Of a DNA stretch of 57,368 nucleotides, positions 32,201 to 40,400 are shown piece by piece. This DNA is from a virus. The stretch's first letter is position 1. Every line of letters starts with the position of its first letter. The position numbers were made by a program, and so were the translations under genes. The stretch covers positions 1-57,368 of the IMG/VR virus record IMGVR_UViG_3300020221_000020. One strand, given 5' to 3'. A model generated the notes under the pieces. The model worked only from the letters and a program-made list of their open reading frames with translations. It ran no database searches and was not told the DNA's origin.

Positions 32201-34218
32201 ACTTGGAAAACAGACACCAACTGTGAATATGCATCATTCTTCATATGGAATCCAATGGACCCAAATACAATTTGAGTAAACGCATCAGCAACCATTGATT
32301 CTAATGGACTGTTGCTATCTAATTGAGCACCATCCGCCAAAAGACCGCCAGCCCTTGTTTTAGAAGCATCATAAGTTTTGGTAAGAGGATTGTAGGATAC
32401 TTTACCTAATTTAGAAATACATGAGCAGTTTTGAGTATATGGAGATAAGAAAATTCTTTCTTTTGGTGGAATAATTTTATATGTGGTAAGTAGTTTACCT
32501 TGCCCAGCAGGTATAGGAGCACTCAATACTAATTCATCATTTGAATTAATACTATTAATTGTATAACTATTGCTACCAATTTTGATTTTCCAACCTACAT
32601 ATGCTTCTTCTAAAAATCTGGTGGACAAGTTACCAGTAACAATAGGACTACCAACTGTTAAGTTGATTCTTCCTTTTCCTTTTATCCCGCTTTGCTCTGG
32701 ATATGCTACTGCATATCTCCAAGCAAATGCATCTTGAGAGACAAATGCACCAGTAACATGTCTCTTAGCGGTCGTTGCCACTCCTGTGATTGGATCTGGT
32801 TGTCCTCTAACAACAATCAATTCTCCAGTGGTAGTGTTAAAATCATACACTTTCATCCACTCTTGATCTACTAAAATAAAACCAGGACCAGGACGATATG
32901 GTGGCACATCACCACCTTGAATAATCGATGTTACAATACCAATAAGAGTATCGATTGTATTTTGTACTTTAGTACATTCTGGGAATCCTGTTAAATCTGG
33001 AAGAGGATCTGGATATCCTGCATTTAGAAAACCAGGAGGGACCGTTAAAATCTTTTGTTTTGCATGATAAGCAACTCTCTCAAAAGAGTAGACTAATTCT
33101 ACTTCTTCGCCAGCAACAGCAGCAATTAAAAATCCATCGGCATCTAAATATGATTCTCCACTTTTTACAGATTTTACATTTCCTCCACTTCTTAAATCAG
33201 CAACTATACCATCAATAACAATACCAAGATCCCTGCGGCAAATAAGTTCGTCATAATCTGGATCATTAATCAGAGCGGGAAATTGAGTGAGTAAATCAGT
33301 AATTGCTAAATTTATAATATCTGTTTTTTGAAATTCAATTAAATTAGATCCATCAAAATATACTCCTTCAACTCTAGAAAGAGTGTGCCCAGGTAATACT
33401 CTAAAAGTAGTATCAGTTGCTGATAAAATTCTATTGTCTGATTGCTCTGTTTCTAAAAATCCTTTACCGCCTTGGAAGTTATCCTCAAATACCATGTAGT
33501 TGATATAACAACCAGAAGTAACCCAAAAAATATCTCTACCTTCATTTTTTGGAATTACAATAGTTTCTCTTAAGTTATCACCTACAATTGAAGTTCCTTT
33601 TGGTAAGTAAATAGGATTTTCTTCGTAGTATGTGCCAGTAGAAACTCTAATAGTAGTATTACCATCTAAAGCAGCAGCTGCCCGTGCTGCCGCCCTAATT
33701 GATTTAAATGCTTTTGAAGGACTTTTCCCAGACTTAGAATCGTTGCCGTCTGTTTTTACATATAAAACATTGGTATAGTCTGCGTCTCCTAAAGAAGTTG
33801 GAGACCCCCATCCACTAACTGTTTTAGGTCCGTATAATTCTTTTGTAACACTATTATAATAATAGTCATTAAGTTTTCCTTGGGTGCTTAATGGCGCAAC
33901 AACACCAGATAAAATTTGCTCGGAAATAGAAATAGTTGATGCTGGCCAAGATCCATTTGTTTTGGGACCATATAAATCTTTCTTAACAGTATCTAGATAA
34001 AAATCTCCATTAGCACCATCCGCAGATGTAGGTGGCAGTGTGCCACTTAATAATGATCCACCGTCATCTCCAGCGAGGGAAATTTGATTAATAGCAGTAA
34101 CTAGATTAGGTAGTCCACTAACAAGTTGGCTAATGTCTCCTACATCAGTAGCAAGAGAATTAATCTCCTGTCTCTGTTGATCAAAGGTATAACTTTTGGG
34201 AACGTTTCTAATTGCCAT
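29278..34218 (-). CDS. Large fibre or baseplate-attached structural protein with beta-helix, 1646 aa
   Basis: This modular protein starts MAIRNVPKSYTFDQQRQEIN. After an N-terminal part with two LPPTSADG/STQGKLND-type units, a right-handed beta-helix-like region begins near residue 150 (LYVKTDGNDSKSGKSPSKAF, then GTSIVGDNLRETIV). An alpha-helical insert CRRDLGIVIDGIVADLRSGG follows near 330. Near 950 it has CYVSATDQSGNFSVGQFFNV and then LPTQKAVRDYI, both also present in the 1641-aa protein at 22896-17971. The last 80 residues (YLIQIK...GAFTADISGGNVRLRYTP) match the C-terminus of the 491-aa fibre at 25932-24457. It is most likely a tail or side fibre, or a baseplate appendage that touches the host. 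The previous gene overlaps its start by one base. Confidence 0.78.
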   Translation of the reverse strand: MAIRNVPKSYTFDQQRQEINSLATDVGDISQLVSGLPNLVTAINQISLAGDDGGSLLSGTLPPTSADGANGDFYLDTVKKDLYGPKTNGSWPASTISISEQILSGVVAPLSTQGKLNDYYYNSVTKELYGPKTVSGWGSPTSLGDADYTNVLYVKTDGNDSKSGKSPSKAFKSIRAAARAAAALDGNTTIRVSTGTYYEENPIYLPKGTSIVGDNLRETIVIPKNEGRDIFWVTSGCYINYMVFEDNFQGGKGFLETEQSDNRILSATDTTFRVLPGHTLSRVEGVYFDGSNLIEFQKTDIINLAITDLLTQFPALINDPDYDELICRRDLGIVIDGIVADLRSGGNVKSVKSGESYLDADGFLIAAVAGEEVELVYSFERVAYHAKQKILTVPPGFLNAGYPDPLPDLTGFPECTKVQNTIDTLIGIVTSIIQGGDVPPYRPGPGFILVDQEWMKVYDFNTTTGELIVVRGQPDPITGVATTAKRHVTGAFVSQDAFAWRYAVAYPEQSGIKGKGRINLTVGSPIVTGNLSTRFLEEAYVGWKIKIGSNSYTINSINSNDELVLSAPIPAGQGKLLTTYKIIPPKERIFLSPYTQNCSCISKLGKVSYNPLTKTYDASKTRAGGLLADGAQLDSNSPLESMVADAFTQIVFGSIGFHMKNDAYSQLVSVFQVFEAVGVLCESGGYASITNSATNFGIEGLKAVGFSDNVLPIFSAGQVSSVQNITKSDINQTPSGIIGTVFSSTAGNTKTKVTIEVSIIDIGKFERGQAITISNHVSTPSINGTGRIIDSVDFQTNRISIILDTAWNANYANTPGSSTGEITIATGSVFTKVTVTGFQAPPIPNYIIKIPGLGLDPNGNEQVVGEVLSYSEGNNTQFTTNFPLTNAQVAAIANNAQIQLFSPSTVNSSGHTFEYVGSGINYTAFPQNGGITVTATQNVEIDSGKCYVSATDQSGNFSVGQFFNVDLRSGKVTFNGSVALGVLDSLQLKGSPGVPIFKFSPDDTLGGVVGAAHTVLPTQKAVRDYINKSSVLGNFIGLNKGTASIPGLIVQLDSNGKIDVSQLPQTQQFVVYTIETDIERLQEYIPVAYKTVVSNTTNTIVLNSVTNLRDGLLITGTGIPDNTRIVIGGIDVVNKTITVDQSLPTITAGQTLTFIGNALKPGDIAVQKNELDGDPNTVVQTWILTALPATDPDNWELLSLNQLDASAIVSGILSPSRLGTGVPNEDTYLSGISKFTPVVKGILPPINSAISVGGTRDILKKTGVSKNISSATWSASTNLVTFNTSVAHLLNDGDFVEVEGIIPDTFNGTYQITLVDSDTFTVAKSTNPGSYISGGQVTVGSIHESGFLELDVNAAAYSSGQTSGSSSLGVARYKFSLFDINPQNVIDIKEKGINLGKLQNIGPRTLLGNVGLLPANPGEIEIGIGVAGVPTFEVTKENNRYKILDVNISQDLGVLPDLQLIPGKEYVFRLGDVTGHPFNIVTSPGPIGANLYTTGVIGNGNGSNTTVRFTVPQNAPPFLYYQSGNDTQNYGVLKIVRILDNLEVIDSTSSATITVDSFGVSSVYTAKYLIQIKNTVNNYIHSTELMLLNDGTDVYVTEYSTIFNNRLLGAFTADISGGNVRLRYTPAFDGNDYLNRLIIQKNYVIS

Positions 34219-34430
34219 TACTTACCAGCTATTTCTCTTAAAAGATTTTTAATTTCCGATAATTCACCTTTAAGAATCTCTACATCTTCTGTCAATCCTT
34301 TAATAATTTCACTAGGAGATTTAGATTTTCTGGTGCTATCAAATAAACTTTTATCTGTATTTATTATAGCACCAGTCATGTTATCACGATATAAATTTTC
34401 ATGACCACATACTTTAGAATAATTATTCAT
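34218..34430 (-). CDS. Small coiled-coil protein between structural giants, 70 aa
   Basis: The frame is open from 34478, but the ATG at 34430 overlaps the stop of the previous giant in TAATG and is the better start, giving 70 residues (MNNYSKVCGHENLYRDN...). The N-terminal half has the GHENLYRDNMTGAIINTD motif, which I recall from small proteins of marine T4-like phages. The C-terminal half (SEIIKGLTEDVEILKGELSE and on) shows heptads of Leu/Ile and is likely a coiled coil. Its stop overlaps the start of the 1646-aa fibre gene by one base. A role as a chaperone or connector for the neighbouring fibre is inferred only from position and coiled-coil character. Confidence 0.7.
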   Translation of the reverse strand: MNNYSKVCGHENLYRDNMTGAIINTDKSLFDSTRKSKSPSEIIKGLTEDVEILKGELSEIKNLLREIAGK

Positions 34431-37400
34431 TAAAATGCCGCCACAATTCTGGCGTCTTGTATTTTTGGTACATAACAAGGATTAGATGCTTTCATTACAA
34501 TTTTAATTGCAAACGATGAGAATTCATTTAAATTTACTGCAGTATACTTATGCTCTTTATATGAAGATTGATTTTCAAATAAACCAGCAATTGCAATTTC
34601 ATTAGATGGTGCTACATCAAAATCTGGATATCCAGTACCATTAAAGGGTATATACTCAACATCATCAAAAGTACTTTGTGAATTAACTGGTTTTATTTTA
34701 TAGTAAACTTCAATATCATCTTGTTTTGCTAAATTAGCCGTTAATCTTACATCAATTGTTGTTGCTGGGTTTGCTAAAGTAATTTCTTTTGTTACATATT
34801 TTGCAACAGAAGAACTATTTTTAGAATTTATATCAGAAATGTATAGTATTCCAGGTGAATAAGTAGCAGAGGAAACCTCAATAAATCCTGGCACAGATTC
34901 ATTTGTATCAGTTAAAGATTGAGGAGCAATATTTTGATGCCATAGTTTGTCATATACGCGAATAATATCTGGTTGTTGGTTAGCACCATTGTTTGCAGAA
35001 GATCTTCCATATGTATTTCCTTCTGCATATGCAGTATAGTTGCCATTAATCGGTGCTTTTTCTTCTAAAACGACCAATTCTTTTTTAATTTTATCCCAAG
35101 AAATAATTTTTGCATAAATTTTAGTTGAAAATCTATTTACTAAATCTTCACGGTAAACTTCTACATTAGTGCCAGGAGTAAATACAGGCAATACTTCTGT
35201 TATACCATTTGGAGAAACAGAGGCACCATCTAGATTTTGGACACCAAAAGTTAATGCTTCGCCAGCTTGATATAAACCAGTGTTTTTAATTTTAACATAT
35301 ATGGTATTGCTTGTTACTTTTATAATATCTCCTTTAGTTTTTGTGTTAACACCTACCACACTTTGATTAATCGTTGGTAATATAGCTTGACCTCCCTGTC
35401 CAGCTGGTAAATTAGAAACTTCAAATTTATAAACTGGATAGAATTTTAATATTTTATATCTTCTTCCATATCTAGTTTGGTCACCATATCCTTTATCAAC
35501 AAATGATGAAATTGTTTTTACTGACGAAGATCGTAAATCAATTATTGGTGATAAATGATCTAATGTAGTGCTAAAGGTTAGTTTATAAACTAAAGATTTT
35601 TTCTTTTCCCCCCATGTTGCATTATTTTTTATCTCATTAAAATAAGACGCAATAACTTTTTGATTTGTAAAATAATGCTCTTCGTTTAAAAATGTAGTTT
35701 CATAATCTGATTGTTGATACGAAGTATAATTTTCGCCCACACTATCTAAAGGAATTATATTTGTAGTTTTTACTTCCGCATTAAATTTTGTATTAGTAAA
35801 TGAGAGATATCCGATTTGTGGGTATAATTTTTCATATTTTCTATTATATGAAGCAAGGATTTTATTTCCTCCTCCAAAAGTAGAAGATCCCGCACCCAAA
35901 TTTGTAGTAATATTATAATATTCTAATCCAGAATTTGAAACTGGGAAAAGATTTGTATTAAAATATTCACCGTCTATTCCACCAACTGTATTTACTTGTT
36001 TAAATGTTACATATGATTTCCCAGAATCTTCAAATCCATTATTAATATGTAAAATTCTAGTAATTTTATTATTATTTTTGAATAATAAAGATGTAGCAGA
36101 ATCATTGGATGAAGCGTCGGTCTCTATAGAATTCATATCTAACATTTCATAACCCAAATCTTCATTAGTCAATCTAGCAGTAGCAGTTGATCCTTTTGTG
36201 AAAACTGCTCTATATAAAGTAAATTTAATATCTTGACTTAAATCTTCTGTCCAAGTATCAACATTTTGTGATTTAAAAACTGATCCTAATAAAGGTTGTT
36301 GAGTAATTACCTGTGAAGTAGCTACATCAGTTTCTCCTAATTTAGATGACCATATCCTATAATTAGTAGAATCTGTTTCAATAGATAAAGCATAATCAGT
36401 ATTATTTTGTAAATAGATTGGATTGTCAAAAACAAATTTTGTTGGGGAAATAGATGATGTAGTTACTCCATCATTAGGATCTACAGAAACCCCCATTCTA
36501 ACTGCAGGAGTATCTACTTCTAAAATAGGAATAATTACAGCTTCTCTACTAATAGATCCATTTGGTTTCAAAATAATAGAAGGTGGGTCGGTATATCCTG
36601 ATCCTGGCAAAATAATATTTGCTTCAAATACTTCACCATTAGAAATTGAAACATTACCTAAAGCACTACTTCCTCCAGGAAGTTGAGGACTTTGGATGAT
36701 TAATGTAGCAGAATCATATCCCTCACCGTAATCTGTTATGAGTAATTTTGAAATTTTTCCAGAATCTTTAGATATAGAAACAAGTAACTGACTATTATTT
36801 TGTTTGTTAATATCAATTAAAGTTTGTATTACTAATGATTCTCCAGATTTAAATGCAGATCCAGTAGCACTGATATAATTTGATAAAACGAGAGTATATA
36901 CTTGATCGTTACTCAAAGAAACAGTTTTTTGCAGCGTGGGGACTAATTTATTTCCGTTTTTATCAACTACCTCTTTTACTACTCCTTTAACACCAGATTC
37001 ACTACCAGAAATAGTTTCACCAATTGTCAAATTTAAAGTAGAATTAGCAGTTATTTTTAAATAAGTATCTGGTAGCTTAACTACTTCTGTTCCTGGTATA
37101 ATATAGTTGCCAGGTTTCTTACTATTTGTATCTGTTAAATATACTCTTACTGGTAAAGTATCGCTTTTTTTAGAAAAGAATAAATCTAATTCAGTTACAA
37201 ACACACCGCCCTCAAAATTTTCTATTCTAAATGTTTGTGATAAAGGACTTGGTTTTGCTTGAGTTGATGCATTATCAATAAATTGAATTCCTTCTGGTGC
37301 TTTAAAGAAAGATGGAATTGTAGAAATAATAGATGCTGGTTGATTTGGAAAAATACCAGTAGGATAATACTTACATTCAGCAAAACTATCTACAGTATTA

Positions 37401-40400
37401 TCAATTTTATCTTCTGTGCTAGTTGTAAATCTTATAGTTTTAATTCCTGCGGCAAAATTTAATTTTAATGCCCCGTCTTCATTATCATATGATACTGTGT
37501 TAATGTCTCCTGTCCATGAAGCATTTTGCACTGGGGCATAACCAGCTGGAAAAATTAAAATGCCGCTGGCATCTCCATTTTCATTTGATGTAATAGCATG
37601 ACCATTATCTCCATTAGATCCAAATGCACCAACTGAATTGCCAGGAATCTGAGTAAATCTAGTATCTTGTGCCACCCATCTAGTTACATTACGAGTATCA
37701 ATAAAAGCATAATATTTTGTATTTGGTTTTAATCTTCTAACAATAAATTTAATAGCTTTAGATCTAGCATAAAGTTGAATAGACGAGGACACTATTTTAG
37801 ATCCGTTGCTTACACTTTGCACTCCTTTACCAATTTCATTATTTTGTGGACTTATATTTGAGCTAGTTGAAACAGTGGCTGGTAAAATAGTAGTATTGCT
37901 ATTTGATGTTACTTCGCTTAAAGAACTAACATTAAAGAAAGTTCTATTTGTACCTATCCAGTTTGTCAAATAAAAATTATTTAAACTAGAATATCCCTCT
38001 CTTGAATCTGCCTTTGATAAGAAAACCGAAAATACCTTTGTGTCATTATTCAATACAGAAGGACTTTGCTTAATATCATACCAATGATCAATATTTGGAG
38101 AAATTGACAAATCTCCAACGTATTGGACCACTACAAAAGGATTTGGATTTATTTCTCCGCTAGCTGTGGCAAATTTATTTTGAATTACTGTTTGTGGAGT
38201 GTATGGTAAAGTGATGACATCTCCAGTCCTTACATAACCATCAGTTGCTCGTTGTTGAGCAGATGTATTTAACTCCACTAAAGAATAAGAATTTTCTATT
38301 GATCTTGGTCTTAAAATAGATTGTTGAGTATCAATAGCACATTTGTAATCTAAAGATGGTAAATTGCCAACTGCGTGATTTTCAAAACTATCTACAATAA
38401 TACCAGATTTAAATCTATCTAATCCAATATCATCTTTTACTTGCATATTAAAAGTTTGCTGCTCTAGAATACTCATTGTAGTATAATATTCTAATCTTTC
38501 TATGCGTTTTTCTAACTTACCAATATCACGCATAGTATATCTTCTATTATCTACAGCAGTTACTCTTACATCAGCAACACTATTTGTATATGCTGGTAAA
38601 AATAGATAATATAATGCTATTGAATCATCTGGAGTTTCTGGTTTTGATGGATTCAATGAAGAATTTCCTTTTTTAGCAATAAATTCTCCTTTTTTATTTA
38701 AGAAAATTCCATCAATTCTATCTAAGTATTGTTGACTATTAAAAATTATTGATGCTTCTAAACTAGCATCATGTGCTACTGCAGCAGATGGAATACCGCC
38801 AGATCCATTAAATCCTATTGATTCGCCAGACAATAATAGTGTTTTATTTTGGAATCCAGATAAAATAGTATTTACATCAACTTTTGGTCTAAAATCAACT
38901 ACATCTGTCAAAGAAACTTTTCCTAAAACGGGAGAATTGAAACTAGGTATATCAGATATGGGAGTGCCAGTTAAAGTATACGAATCTACAATAGAAAAAT
39001 CTCCTTGTGAATGCTCAAAATAATTAAAAACAATCACTAATTGTCCGATTGGAGCAGAATATCCTGGTTTTAAAACTAATCTAGAAACATCATAAAATGT
39101 GTCTCTTTGACCATCATCAAAAGTAAAATGATCTGTAATATCAAATCCATCTATTATATTATTTTGATCATCTAAAACAGGTGGACTTGAAGTAGATCCT
39201 TCAAAAACTTTAATGTCTGTGCCATAAATTCCAAATGCATCTGCATACGAGATTACATCTGCAGTTTTTTCATCATAGTCATATCCTCTAAATGGTATTA
39301 TTTTATCTCCACTTGACACTACCGCAATACGTTTGTTTCGGATAGCAACTTTAGTTTTAGGGGAAGCTTTATCTATTTCGATAGTAGCAGATAATTTTAA
39401 CACTACATTTGATGCTGCCGCAGCATCAGTACGAAATGTTAAATTATCTAACGTAATTGCCACCCCACCAGTTAATGTTTGTGCAACTTGATCTTTGGTG
39501 AGATACATTACATCACCATTTTCTAATCCAGTATTTGAATTTCCTTTGTCTAAAATAGTGAGTAAGAAATTACTTTCTTCAAAATCTATGAATCTTTGTG
39601 TACCAAATTTTAATTGTGCCGAAAACGTAATTTTTCCGCCAGAAGTAGAAGAAGTAGTAATAAAATCTCTTCTTATATAATACTTAAATTTTGTATTATC
39701 ACTATCCTGAATTAATGATCTTGGTGATTTAAATCCAATTGGAAATAATAACGATGGATTTGGAGGACTAGTTAATTTTGTCCTTTTTCTAACAATAACT
39801 GAATTATTAACATCTGCTTTTAAAGCACTATCTAAGTATATTGCTGCTTTAGATAATCCTGAGGGAGATGATACAGATTCTACTAGACTTCGTACTACTG
39901 TATTATTAACGTCAATATATTGAATAATATCCCCAGGCACCAAATCTTTTGCTGGATCTCCAGAAAAAGCTAAACAAATTAAATATTTCTGTCCTTTCTT
40001 ACCAGAAAAAGTTAATGTAGTTATATCCTTACTAACAGAATATTCAGTATCAAAAGTTTCTACATCAGCAGTAAATTTATTTACGCCACCACCGCCAAAT
40101 TCAGAGTAAAGTGACTTTACATTTTCGTTTGTATAAGTTGTAATTACATTTTTAAATAAAACCGCTTTTACAACTGCAGTTTGTGTTGGATTAACGCCAG
40201 AATCACTGTTTATTATTACAGACGGCGGTGATACATATTCATCACTAAACAAATTTCTATCTATGATAGATACGCTGATAGCTTTTCCTCCTACCAGTTG
40301 GGGTTTAATTATAGAAACATCAACTGCTTTTCCATTAATAGAAATTGGTTTTGAAGCAACAACTGAAGTTGATTGGGCATAACCACTTCCTCTTTTTGTC

